Below, in pieces: positions 34,560-44,804 of a stretch of 64,000 nt of DNA. The translations under genes and the position numbers were made by a program. The notes under the pieces are model-generated. The model was not told where the DNA came from. It did not search any database and saw only the letters and a program-made list of their open reading frames with translations. Position 1 is the first letter of the stretch. Each line of letters starts with the position of its first letter. The DNA comes from Patellaria atrata CBS 101060 (Eukaryota; Ascomycota; Dothideomycetes; Patellariales; Patellariaceae): positions 696,666 through 760,665 of the forward strand of contig MU006098.1 in assembly GCA_010093705.1 (NCBI GenBank), given 5' to 3'.

Positions 34560-36251
34560 TCACCTCCCCCTCAACTTCTCCCTCTGCCCCTCCCAAAAAT
34601 TCCAACATCCCTTATGCCACCCCAACCCCTCAACCCACCACTCCCCAAACGCATCCAACACCCCCTCTTCCCCCGCGACCCTCTCCTCCCTCCTGAGCCC
34701 ACAAACCCCACACGCTGCCCCCGGCACCCCTCCCTCCTCCTCCCCCAACCTCCTCACCCCAATCCGCTCCCCAATCTCCGGGACCCTTGCTTCCAGCACC
34801 CCTAGCGCAGCCGCGGCGCTAACCACGCTTCGTAACCGTCCCACCCGACCCCGCCACGCGTGCACGACGTCGAGGGCTTCTCTGTCCTCTTTGTTCGTTT
34901 CGAATTTATCGATGCTTCTGATTTTCATCCCGCCCTTGCCACCGCCTTTGCCGCTGATACCAGATGCAGCGCTTATACTCATACTCCCTGCTAACATACC
35001 ATCCCTTTTCCACCGCATCTTCCTTCCCGCTAGAATCCGCGCGGCGACAACGCCGAGAGCGAGGTAAGCGCGAAGGAATTCGAGGATGCGGGGGTGGGAG
35101 AGGATGGCTGGCTTGGTTTTTGCGGGCAGGGTGGAGAGGGTGTGCAGGGTTTGTTGGGCTTGGGTGAAGAGGGGGGGGAGGAGGGAGAGGAGGAGGGAGG
35201 GCGGGGGGATGTTGGGTTGGGGGACCGTGGGAGCGGGTGAGTGGTTTGGAAGATCGGGGAGGGGGAAGGGGAGGGGATTTTCTTTGGTGGGGGAAGTGGT
35301 GGGTCGGGCGTCGATGTCATCCCAGGGGTCGTCGTCGGAGGTGGAGGGGATGTTGAGAGTGGATGTGAAGGCGCGTGGTTTGAGGGTTGATGCTGCGGGT
35401 TTGGGGGCTGAGGAGGGTTTGGACGCGTTGGTGGGTGTGGGTTTGGTGGTGTTCTCGAAGTCGTCCCAGAAGGAGTTGTCGTTGATGATATTTGGTTCCT
35501 TGACTAGGACTTGGGTGGAAGGGATTGGTTTACTTAGCGATAGGATGGGTGCGGAGGTTGGAGAGGGTTTCTTCGAGGGGTTGACGGTATGCTTACGAGA
35601 GCTGTTGAAGTCGTTCCATCTCGCATCGTCGTCAAGGATGTTAAGTTCCGTAGAGGGGAGGATGGAGGATGGCGGTTTAGGAGTAGAGCTAGATCTAACA
35701 AAGGAGTTTTGCGTTGTCTTTACTGGATTCTCGGAAGTCGGTTCAGAAGCATTATTAAAATCATTCCAACCGGTATTATCGTCCAAGATGTTGAGTTTCC
35801 CGCCCGGGTGCTGTTGCAAGGGAACAGACTGCACTTTAGGCGGAGACGAAGCAAAGAAATCCATGCCAGCGAACGACGACACTAGTTCTGGCTTTGATAT
35901 TTCCTTCGTTGTCCGAACGGGTGGAAAGGACGATGCAGACGCAGGCGGAGGTCCACTACTCATATCTAGATCTATCAAATCCAAGAGACTACCTTGCATG
36001 CTCCCCTGTGTCGTTGGAGGATGCGCGGTTGAAGGTGATAACATGTTACCCGAAATAAGAGGAGTATCTTGGGTCTGAGCTGGCGCCGAAACCGGTGCAG
36101 GGCTTGCATCTTCAAAGTCTCCAAAATCATCCTCCTCTTCAAAATCCCCGAAGTCATCCTCAACATCGAAAAGTACATTTGGATCACGGGGTTTCTTAGA
36201 CGGACCAGCATCCATTGAAGAGAAGAAGTCGTTAAGGTCCCTAGTTGACAT
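34560..36251 (-). CDS. Acidic-phenylalanine (DFGDFE) motif protein, probable clathrin-adaptor accessory factor
   Basis: One exon gives 563 aa from the ATG at 36251 (MSTRDLNDFF). In-frame ATGs lie at 36269 and 36296, but the stretch before 36251 looks like an intron 3' end (ACTAATCTAAGCAG), so a further 5' exon is possible. Two DDFGDFE motifs (about 32-38 and 41-47) match the acidic-Phe type that binds the gamma-ear of AP-1/GGA. Four spaced Trp-x-x-Phe/Ile boxes follow (WNDF, WNDF, WDDF, WDDI), each preceded by LNILDD-like residues, in a Ser/Pro/Thr-rich linker. The C-terminal 230 residues are helical and close with CGVCG and WHKGCWNFW, a possible zinc site. The layout recalls aftiphilin or yeast Laa2. 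This is inference from motifs. Confidence 0.7.
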   Translation of the reverse strand: MSTRDLNDFFSSMDAGPSKKPRDPNVLFDVEDDFGDFEEEDDFGDFEDASPAPVSAPAQTQDTPLISGNMLSPSTAHPPTTQGSMQGSLLDLIDLDMSSGPPPASASSFPPVRTTKEISKPELVSSFAGMDFFASSPPKVQSVPLQQHPGGKLNILDDNTGWNDFNNASEPTSENPVKTTQNSFVRSSSTPKPPSSILPSTELNILDDDARWNDFNSSRKHTVNPSKKPSPTSAPILSLSKPIPSTQVLVKEPNIINDNSFWDDFENTTKPTPTNASKPSSAPKPAASTLKPRAFTSTLNIPSTSDDDPWDDIDARPTTSPTKENPLPFPLPDLPNHSPAPTVPQPNIPPPSLLLSLLPPLFTQAQQTLHTLSTLPAKTKPAILSHPRILEFLRAYLALGVVAARILAGRKMRWKRDGMLAGSMSISAASGISGKGGGKGGMKIRSIDKFETNKEDREALDVVHAWRGRVGRLRSVVSAAAALGVLEARVPEIGERIGVRRLGEEEGGVPGAACGVCGLRREERVAGEEGVLDAFGEWWVEGLGWHKGCWNFWEGQREKLRGR

Positions 36252-36768
36252 ACTGCTTAGATTAGTCATATGATTTAGACTCAATAGATAATTCATCAAT
36301 ACCTAAAACTTTTGAAATTACTGATATATACTGTGGCAACAGGGGTATGAATACTGGTGGTGGAGTTTAGGGATGGAAGTTGTTCCGAAGCGGATTAGTT
36401 TCAGAGCTTCGGAATAATACCGGAAAGACTTTCACTAACCAATAGGACTAGAGGTAGTTCGTCTCAAGGGAAGAAATGAATATGGATGATTCAACGATTC
36501 TACATCGTTTCTATCTAATATGTGCATTCCAAAGACCAATATCTCTCTTCTCTGAACGGCTGAGAGTCCAACCTTTCACATCTTTGACACATCAGTCTGG
36601 TATTCCATTAGAATGAGACACTACCATATTCGCGTCTTGAGGAACATACCCATGTAACTTGTATGATGTGCTACCAACGGAGAGTATTATGCTCAAAGCC
36701 TACATAAGCTGCAACATAGCTCTATTTGAGGCGTCCGATATCTGCGTCCTTCCTTCTCGTGCCCTATT
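36252..36768. other. Short intergenic region
   Basis: About 500 bases upstream of the acidic-Phe gene, downstream of the small membrane protein. A 5' exon of the former could lie in 36270-36400. Nothing else was seen. Confidence 0.35.
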
Positions 36769-37459
36769 CTATGCGAAGCCAAACCATTTAACGAACCCTA
36801 TCACAGCCCAGTTCACAGCCAGCCAGCCCATGACCGTCCGAACGACATCCGTAGCCGTTATTGCGTTATTATAACCCTCGACGAACGGTACCTTCCCCTT
36901 CGGCCGCCAGAAATTGGCGATGAATCTCTTCGTGGCGAGGAGATGTAGGACGTTTGAGGCACATATACCAGCGCCGAATATGGGTCTCATGGGATATAAT
37001 AGGAAATAGGTGCATCCGATGGATAAGAGGAACTAGATGTAAACAAAGTGGTTAGTCAAGGTTATGGATTGTGAATGTTGTGTCAGAGGGCCTATTATCG
37101 TCTTCCCCGTCATGGTTGGTAGGCCTCGAGCTCTGTACGTTTTGGTAAACAACTGCTGCTACATTGTGAATAATGCAGGAGGCGAAAATATCCAGACGGG
37201 GGAAGAAGTGCACCCAGTCCAAACTATACAACAAAAAAAACAAGCCCACACGCTCCGCTCAACTTACAGCAAAAACACCGCTCGCCTGCGTAGTCCTCGT
37301 CTTCCTCAGCTGATGCGCAGCAGTACCCGAATACCTCGCCGCCCTCTCAGTCTGTTCCTCATACTGACGAACGTTGGTTATGGCGATGAAGGAGAAATAA
37401 AGACCATAGGCGCTCAAAGCAGCCTGGACGCTATATGCTGCGGGAAGAAGGAAGCTCAT
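36769..37459 (-). CDS. Small multi-pass membrane protein, unknown
   Basis: Two exons on the minus strand, 37459-37268 and 37032-36769, give 151 aa; the intron is 235 bp with a CTAAC branch site and TAG acceptor. Three to four hydrophobic segments are visible: AAYSVQAALSAYGLYFSF (about 7-24), a second after the splice (FLLSIGCTYFLLYP), one around GAGICASNVLHLLA and one at the end (MGWLAVNWAVIGFVKWF). A basic loop with many Arg and Thr lies between the first two. I do not recognise the family. Both exons read as sensible protein and the splice preserves the frame, so I consider it real. Confidence 0.65.
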
Positions 37460-38211
37460 TGTGTATTGCTGAGGAGTGTCCTGGATATATATATGCGTTA
37501 TTAATCATCGATCTTAATCTCTATGAGGTGAGTATTAAGAGAGTTGCTGCACTGTGAAATATTTGAGCAAGTGACGGTATGTTGTCATGCCTTAGGTTGT
37601 GAACAGGAGCGCGTAAGTTCCGCAAACGACGTCACACCCACACGGGGAAGGAACGTGTTCTGTGTGGAAGTAACTCCGAAGTACCTCAGCACTTCCATCG
37701 CTATTTTATCCGAGAGAAGTAGGTACCTCCCCTCCTAATTGTACCTCAGCTGTACATCCCTCGTGACAGACCTTAGCCCTTTTTATATAATAAGCGCTCG
37801 GGCAGCCATCGTTCGTACTGTACCTTACTACTATAAGATATTGTAGGGCTGATGCGGGCGAAGTGCAGATAAGGTGCAGTTGTAATATGCATCCAAGAGG
37901 CGTAACTGCAACGAACACACAGCCTGAATTGTTAAGCAGGACGATCTTAAAAGCTACATTGAAGATCTCAGAGGTGCTGAAAAAAGAGAGTACCTGTTTT
38001 AAGGGGTACTGTACAGTACTGTACGAGTGCACAAAGGTCTATTAATAACAAGAAAGTAAGAAGAAAAATTGCCGCCAAATGCACGTGCTCCTGGGTTATA
38101 TAGTAACCAAGAACGAGAACCCCAAAAACAGAAAACTTTCGTAAATGATGCATAGGTAGAACAATCACAAGCATTAGTATTCAAGGAGGGGAAAAAAGCA
38201 CTTTATGCATG
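37460..38211. other. Intergenic region with GTACWGTAC motifs
   Basis: About 750 bases. GTACTGTAC occurs at 37815-37823, and three overlapping copies of the motif (GTACTGTACAGTACTGTAC) at 38006-38024. No gene was recognised. Confidence 0.5.
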
Positions 38212-39228
38212 TCATAAACTCTTCTCCACCTCCATTACTTCCCTGATACCCTCCGCAACAGAGTCGACCTGTTCTTGAGAGAGCTTCTTCAGAGGACGTC
38301 TTGGATAACCTCCATATCCGTAGTACGATTGAATGGCCGACTTGGTACCTGGAATGGCAGCTTTGGTCAATACCCAGTCGCCTTTGCTGAGTACCTTTTG
38401 TAGAGCCAAAGCTTCTTCATATTTCCCTTCTGCCCATAGGTTCCACACCTTGACGCACGTCTTTGGAATAACATTAGCACCCCCTGCAATGATCCCTGAT
38501 CCCCCGCTTGCCGCGGTCTGCGCCGTGAAATCTGCCATTCCTCCAAACGCCATGTATCCGCTTCCCTCGCTCTTCGAAGTCAGCGCGTTCGTCGCTAAAG
38601 CAACACGCGTGAGTTTTCCAGTGTTTCCGCATGTGAATTTTGTCCCGACGATGTTTTTATGCTTGGCCAGTTTGATGATAAAGTCACTGTCCATGTCGAT
38701 GCCTGCAACAGCTCCAGGGTAGTTGTATAGGATGAGAGGTAGAGGTGACTCTTCTGCTACGGCAGTGAAGTATTCATATAAAGCTGCTTCATCCATGGCA
38801 TAACGGTAATAACTGGGTGGCACGAGTAGGGCATATTCACCCCCTGCTTCGTATTGCTCTTTGCACAAGTCAATGGTTCCCCTGATGCTCTGTTCACTGG
38901 TACCAACAATGACAGGAACATTGGTAAAGCCAGCTTCATCTAGAGCTTCTCGCGTCGCTCGAGTGACAGCTTTCTTCTCATCCCGGGTGAGATGTACAGC
39001 TTCACCATTTGAGCCCATGGTCACGAGACCTACGAGTCCGGCTTCTGCTAGACGAACAGCATGCCTTCGGATGCTAGGGATGTCGAGGTCTTCCGTTTCG
39101 GGATCGAAAAAGGTCATTGTAGGAGAGTAGATTCCATCTCGTAGAGGTCGACGCGACCTTTCGCTTGCGGACGCGATATTAGACTCAGCCCCATCCACGT
39201 CGCCATTTACAAAAGCATTCGGTGTCAT
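38212..39228 (-). CDS. gaaC: DHDPS/NAL-family aldolase, probable 2-keto-3-deoxy-L-galactonate aldolase
   Basis: One exon gives 338 aa from the ATG at 39228 (the open frame begins earlier at a TTG, with no ATG). The class I aldolase features are present: Lys197 in GTKFTCGN as Schiff-base residue, Tyr168 in LILYNYPG and the phosphate-binding-like GSNGE (about 72-76). The N-terminal 30 residues are a variable leader. The family includes dihydrodipicolinate synthase and N-acetylneuraminate lyase, but fungi make lysine by another route, so a DapA role is unlikely. The divergent neighbour is a gaaA-type D-galacturonate reductase, and in Aspergillus and Botrytis the gaaC/lga1 aldolase is paired with that gene in this manner. 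On that basis I infer cleavage of 2-keto-3-deoxy-L-galactonate to pyruvate and L-glyceraldehyde in the cytosol. Confidence 0.82.
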   Translation of the reverse strand: MTPNAFVNGDVDGAESNIASASERSRRPLRDGIYSPTMTFFDPETEDLDIPSIRRHAVRLAEAGLVGLVTMGSNGEAVHLTRDEKKAVTRATREALDEAGFTNVPVIVGTSEQSIRGTIDLCKEQYEAGGEYALLVPPSYYRYAMDEAALYEYFTAVAEESPLPLILYNYPGAVAGIDMDSDFIIKLAKHKNIVGTKFTCGNTGKLTRVALATNALTSKSEGSGYMAFGGMADFTAQTAASGGSGIIAGGANVIPKTCVKVWNLWAEGKYEEALALQKVLSKGDWVLTKAAIPGTKSAIQSYYGYGGYPRRPLKKLSQEQVDSVAEGIREVMEVEKSL

Positions 39229-40363
39229 TGAGAAAGATGCTGCCGGTATGTCAAAGTTGAGGAGCAAGAGAGAAGCAGCGGGGAATAAGGAAACGCAAGT
39301 GAGATAGGAAGATAACAAGTAGGAGAGAGGCGCATCTTAAAAGCGCGTTGTCTGTTGTCAGCTTAATATACTTCGTAATAGGGACGACATCAGGTCAATC
39401 GGTATTGGTCGACTCTGACTAACCCGAAGCCGATAGTAAATCCCACTCTAGGCTTCATAATTCCTCTTCGCCTACGGATAGACTTTGATTGGAGAATTTC
39501 AGTGTCAACAGGTGTCGTGAGAGGGTCATTGTATCTGGCAAGTGCATATACTTTGCGCTTGCAGTGACCTAGCTTCCACGAGGTATCGGTTTGTGGGGAG
39601 TGATACATGGAAGTACTTTGCTTTTGCGGATTACGGACAGGAGCCAGAACTATGCTGGTAGAAGGCGCAGTGCGGGATATGTTCGAGGTACGGCATTCAA
39701 TATGGACTGTTTTTGGGCCTGTTCCTGAGGGGTGGCGGCGACGTCTTGTTACCTTACCTTACTCTTGTATGGGCCTGGCTTACTATGACAAGCATAGTTG
39801 ACTTGGGATTGAAGATATTCCCAAATATTCCCCAAATATTTCCACCAGACAAAGGGAGTTCGGTCTGCGGGGTAAAGAAGTTCCACGAATGAAAGTACGA
39901 CTTGGACGTGGGGTGTATAGATCCTCTTACGAGTGCGGCTTGTACAGTACAAGTACTTTTACTCACACACAACAGAAAAGCTGACAGAAGTCGAGAAATC
40001 TATCAAAAGAAACATAAAACTTACCTTTTGCCAAGTCTATTCTCTGGGAAATGTAACTTGCAAAGCATGGGCAAAATCCAATCTTTGCATGTCCCTGCAG
40101 AGAGCTTGAAATTATTTGCTGGGCGGTGGGGTACTCACGGTATCTGATCAACAGCTTCCGGCTGATTGAAACTGCGATGAAGATGCATTTTCCCGATGTA
40201 TGTAGATCAGACGTTAATTGAATGTCGCAAGACTCGAACCTCGTCGCGTCGTGTTTCTTGAAAATCTCGCGGCTTTTGAAGTTTTGTGGAATTAGAAAGA
40301 TCTTAACTTAGGGACAACAATAATTGACTAACCCATAAAGCCATAACCTCGGAGAAAGACATC
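39229..40363. promoter_or_regulatory. Bidirectional promoter of the galacturonate pair
   Basis: About 1.1 kb between the divergent aldolase and reductase starts. In Aspergillus the factor GaaR acts through TCCNCCAAT. I found no exact copy, only one-mismatch versions on the minus strand at 39404-39412 (TCGACCAAT) and 39488-39496 (TTCTCCAAT). A GTACAGTAC motif lies at 39942-39950 inside a larger palindrome (CTTGTAC, A, GTACAAG). Confidence 0.5.
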
Positions 40364-41713
40364 ATGGCGCCGCTCAATGTGTTGATGGTGAGTTGGAGCT
40401 CCAAAAAAAGAGTTAACCGAGGTAACTGACATCAGAGCAGGTTGGGACTGGTGAGTACACCACGGGTTGGGTTGGTACTGGAGGTTCGCAATCAGACAAG
40501 AAGGTCGGCGTTGTAGGTTTGACGTTGTTCGATTTGAGAAGACGAGGAAAGGTGGGAAAGTTGAGTATGGTAGGAACCAACGGGACCAAATACCCAGCAA
40601 TCCGAGAACATCTTCAAAAGAACATATCTGGAGCATACAACGGTCTCGATGTATCCTTTGAGTCATTCCCTGCAGACGACAAGCGTGATCCGGACGCGTA
40701 CAAGGCAGCAATCGATGCTCTCTCACCCGGTGATGCCATCACAATCTTCACACCCGATACCACACACTATCCCATCGCACTGTATGCCATTCAAAGGAAG
40801 ATCCATGTCTTGGTGACTAAACCAGCCGTGAAGGAGCTAGCTCACCATCAAGAGCTTCTTGATGAAGCTAAGAAGCATGGCGTAGTGGTATATGTCGAGC
40901 ACCACAAGCGTTTCGACCCTGCGTATGCGGACGCACGATTTAAGGCGAAGAACTTGGGCGACTTCAACTATTTCTACAGCTACATGAGCCAGCCGAAGAG
41001 CCAGTTAGAGACGTTCAAGGCCTGGGCGGGCGTGGATAGCGACATCTCTTATTACCTCAACTCTCATCATGTGGATATCTGTGAGTCCATGGTCCCTGAT
41101 TTCAAGCCGGTAAAGGTCACGGCCAGCGCTGCCAAAGGGATAGCAACAGACTTGGGGTGTGATCCTGCTACGGAAGATACCATCACACTTCTGGTGAACT
41201 GGGAGAAGAAAGGAGATCCGAGCAAGGTCGCGACTGGTGTATATACGGCAAGTTGGACTGCACCACAGAAAGCTGGTGTACACTCAAATCAGTACTTTCA
41301 TTATATGGCCAGCAAGGGCGAGATCAGGACAAACCAAGCAAAGCGTGGATATGATGTGACAGACGATGAAGGTGGCCTGGCTTGGTACAATCCGTAAGTG
41401 ACCCTAGGAATGGTCTTCGAAAAAACGGTTTTAACAATTCGTCCATAGCTTCTACATGAAGTACGCTCCAGATGAGGAAGGTAACTTCGCAGGCCAGAGT
41501 GGGTATGGCTACATCTCCTTCGAGAAGTTTGTAGATGCTGTCACTGCCGTTAAAGAAGGTAGAGCATCGCTGGGCGATCTGGATAAGCGCGGGCTCCCGA
41601 CATTGAGAAACACAATCGCCACAGGGGCCATTCTGCACGCTGGTCGTGTCTCTCTTGATGAAAAGAGGACAGTAGATATAGTCGAAAAAGATGGACGCTG
41701 GTCATTAAAATGA
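40364..41713 (+). CDS. gaaA: Gfo/Idh/MocA-family oxidoreductase, probable D-galacturonate reductase
   Basis: Three exons, 40364-40387, 40441-41393 and 41449-41713, give 413 aa. The first coding exon is only 24 bases, encoding MAPLNVLM, and splicing completes the Rossmann start MVGTGEYTTGW. Family features follow: a TKP motif (VTKPAVKELAHH) in the place of the usual EKP, and EHHKRFDPAY with candidate catalytic residues. From memory the sequence strongly resembles Aspergillus GaaA and Botrytis Gar2, the NAD(P)H reductases that turn D-galacturonate into L-galactonate, the first step of pectin-sugar use. The divergent aldolase gene would supply the third step; the dehydratase (gaaB/lgd1) and the fourth enzyme are not in this window. 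An inositol-dehydrogenase-like role is the alternative. Confidence 0.85.
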
Positions 41714-43256
41714 GCCCTCGAAGCTGGGTACAAAGTTGTATTTGTATGTTATCGGAGCTTAGATTGCCTGAATGGATCGGGAATCTTCCTTTAGGACGGC
41801 TTTTCTGATCATTCTTAATGAAGATTCTGACTTGACTGTACAGACCATCGGTTATTTGTTGTAAGTCCAGTTTTGTGGGGTTGTCATTTGTGTTGTCTGT
41901 AATGTATGAAGTACAGCCAGCAAGAGAAATGATAACCGCGAAGATGGTTTTGATATGCATCGCTGCTTAAAGGAGCTACAGTATACCTAATTGTACAGAG
42001 TCTAAATTGTAAGTGGAATCCAGCCATCTAACCTAAATCAGACTAGACCATCGCTTAGGCACAAAGATTTTATCCTCGTCGGGCACGCCGAGAAGTATTC
42101 CCTAATTTCCCTCATCTCCCTCCCGTTCCACTTAAATGACATGAATTGCTGGAGATGATTGAAAAATTCCTGTTAACCCACGATATCACAGAAGCGACGA
42201 CGACAATCCAGACGATTTACTTACAGTCCTTCGTACGCATGCAAAAGATCACTTCTAGAATCATGAGTTGAGCGACGTCTGCACGTCTTCGCAGCCAGCC
42301 AAAGCTTTGCAAATCCCTAGATCCGACAGTGTGTTTGGCATCCTGGCGGTCTAGGGTTTACGGGTTTACAGAAGTTTGACCCACGTGTTTTAATTTTACG
42401 CGTCCTGTGGTAAGATAGTTTTATACAGTACAAGCTTCCCTGTTGACTCCTGAACTAATGATACAAAGAGGGCTTTATCGGAAACAGCGTTTCTCCAACG
42501 TGGATTCACAGTTCGAATAACGCATCTGCAGCAGTTTATCAACGTCTTTGAAGGACCCCAAAAATGGTCTCAGGTGTCAAAGTACAGTACCTCGAAAATA
42601 ATGTTTTATGTAATGATTCTAGATCCCATCGAGTTCTCTCCCCTTAACCGGGTACTTGGATAGCTTGGCTGTCGCCTATCCCCGCGCACTGTATCTTCTG
42701 AGTTTGAACGTTCTACGCTTATGCAGGTCTAATGCTAGATTAGGCTTGTTATAGAACCAAGAATAGGTACGTGCTAGAGCGGGACAACCCGCTATTCTTA
42801 ATTTGACGTTAGTCTTGCATAAGCGTGAGGAAGATGAACTTAGAAGATACGAGTACTGCCAAATCGCTTACCCTAGTTCTAGATCCCCTTGTATTGAATA
42901 CTACTAATGGCTGGTCAACCATTTCATTTCTCCTTTGGTAATTCCTTATCCCTCTTCGGAAATCCCTATCGAATGTAGCTGGCTCATCTGGCTGTGCCAT
43001 CTGCTTGAAGCCGCAGCGGCTATACAGAAAACCCCTAAAGTCCCCTTGGGCCTCTTTTCTTAGCACTTGGTATGGACAACAAGGGTGGACTACGTGCAAA
43101 TCTGGCCAAGCCTGGGGGAAAGATCCTGATGCAGTCTTGCTCCATGTAAACTCTAGTTTGATATCTAATAAAAGGGAATATTCATTTGCTTTCATCCTCT
43201 CAATCCATCATCATCATCATCTTCTATTTCGTTCGTGACGAACAAACTTCTGTAAG
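41714..43256. other. Gene-poor intergenic region
   Basis: About 1.5 kb. GTACAGTAC occurs at 42582-42590, and a partial copy (TACAGTACAA) near 42425. Frames such as 42809-43195 minus have no motif. No RNA gene was recognised. Confidence 0.45.
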
Positions 43257-44504
43257 ATGATGAAGTCACTCGTTTCCCTTTTCTATCTCCTAGCATTTGC
43301 TAGTTTTCGCCCATTATCAGTAATGCGGTCCAAAGTCAGCATTCTGTAAAATAATACCACATGTCCAACAAAATGCTTGCTCATCTATAATATGTAGGTC
43401 ATCCATAATAAATCAATCGAAAATCATTAACATTTTTATTATAGCAAGTGAAAGACTTCGAGTATCCACATGCACTGCTCCAGCCGCCACGGTCATAAAG
43501 ACAAGAACAATCATCCTCAAGCCCCGAACAGTGACGGCAAGGGCTACTCGCACTCAAACAAATCTACAGTTAGTGTATCTGGAGTATCATCGTGGTCAAT
43601 ATCAATACTGACTGATTGATAAGAACCAATAAAATCACTATTAGCACAACACTTCCGGAAGAAGAAATAATAACGGAGACAGTCCTCTCTATTATTACAG
43701 TACCCGCCACCGCCACTATTACATAGGATGTTACGCAGTATGATCAGTATTTCCCCAAAAGGTCAATTTGAAGTCTAACATCTTCAAAGGACAAATACTG
43801 TTACCACCACTGTTGGGTTCTAAGGCGAGCGGTGCTTAGTCCAGAGCCTCGTCCCACGAAATCATAACAATATTCCGGAAATCTGCTGTAAGTGATCACA
43901 ACGATTAGAGGATGTTTATAAACCTTCAAGCTGATCCTGACCAGCATGCTTCCTCACCGCTACCAAGGGCTGCCCCGCCAAAACAAAGACCGTCACCCGC
44001 ACACTTCCCACCCCAACTGTAGTAAGGTCCGCGACACTCAGAAACACCGTCACCCGGACAACCGTGCAGACAACCGTTGTCACGGTAACGCTCATCGAAA
44101 CTTCCGTAGTGACACAAGTCGACGTCAACACCCAAACCACCACGGAGACAATTTCCCTCACGCAAACTTCCACGGTGGATACCGTTGAAATTAGGACCGC
44201 ACATCCTTACGACAACGCCTTCCTCTTCCGAGACACCGCGTTATCCAGTCCATCAGTTGCTGACATGCAGAGAATGGAGGTTAATAATGCACGCAATTGC
44301 TGCTTTCGGTGCTATCGGGCGCTCGACTGTGTATTTTACAAGTTGAACGCTGACGAAAATCTTTGTTATGTGTATACCACTATCGTACCTTCTCCGTTCT
44401 GCCCGACGCTATATTGTCCTCTTGGTAAACCCGCTGGAAGGTTGAGCAACGGGGATGGGTTTGTCTATGGCGTTGGACAGCGTGTTTCGTCCTTTACGAG
44501 GTAG
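43257..44504 (+). pseudogene. Thr-rich secreted protein with apple-like domain; 5' part unresolved or decayed
   Basis: The last exon is open from 43941 to 44504 (188 codons) with no ATG near its start. It encodes a Thr/Val-rich stalk (repeats of TVTxT type) and then a cysteine-rich apple/PAN-like domain with NNARNCCFRCYRALDCVFYK, NLCYVYTT and a final GNGDGFVYGVG-like end. A plausible signal-peptide exon starts at 43257 (MMKSLVSLFYLLAFASF). Between them, at about 43465-43560, 43645-43710 and 43795-43825, are short Thr-rich open pieces interrupted by stops. They may be exons of a gene with many short introns, or remains of a decaying stalk. I could not build a complete model, hence the pseudogene label with moderate confidence. 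Relatives are cell-wall or secreted proteins. Confidence 0.45.
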
Positions 44505-44804
44505 AGGAGGAGGAGAAGTTGCTTATAAATTTTGTCTACAAGTATGAGCTGAGTAGATAGAAGAGTGTAAAGTGGTTATTGATTGTCTATAGCATGTGGG
44601 TACATGTGGGTCCCCGTGCTATTTTATAGCGCTATCTGGTATACCAGCTATCTAACGAATTTAATAAATAATATCATAGTCTCTTCTTTTCCATTTTAAC
44701 CCATTGAGTGCTTCGCGCCCCAGTAGGTTAAGTATAACAATCACAACATTCGAATGAAGTATTGATACCAAAGGAAGCCACAGCATGTCCACTCACATAG
44801 GTCA
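44505..44804. other. Convergent intergenic region
   Basis: About 300 bases between two 3' ends. Nothing distinctive was seen. Confidence 0.4.

Noticed and set aside
35086-36078. 330-codon open frame on the plus strand
   Set aside because: It lies entirely antisense to the acidic-Phe gene, whose minus-strand frame has clear motifs; Gly/Val/Arg-rich composition is typical of an antisense shadow.
38212-39228. Reading the aldolase as dihydrodipicolinate synthase
   Set aside because: Ascomycetes make lysine by the aminoadipate route, and the gene is paired with a galacturonate-reductase-like gene.
40200-40290. Possible tRNA T-arm on the minus strand (GGTTCGAGTC)
   Set aside because: No matching acceptor stem, D-arm or anticodon stem could be folded around it.
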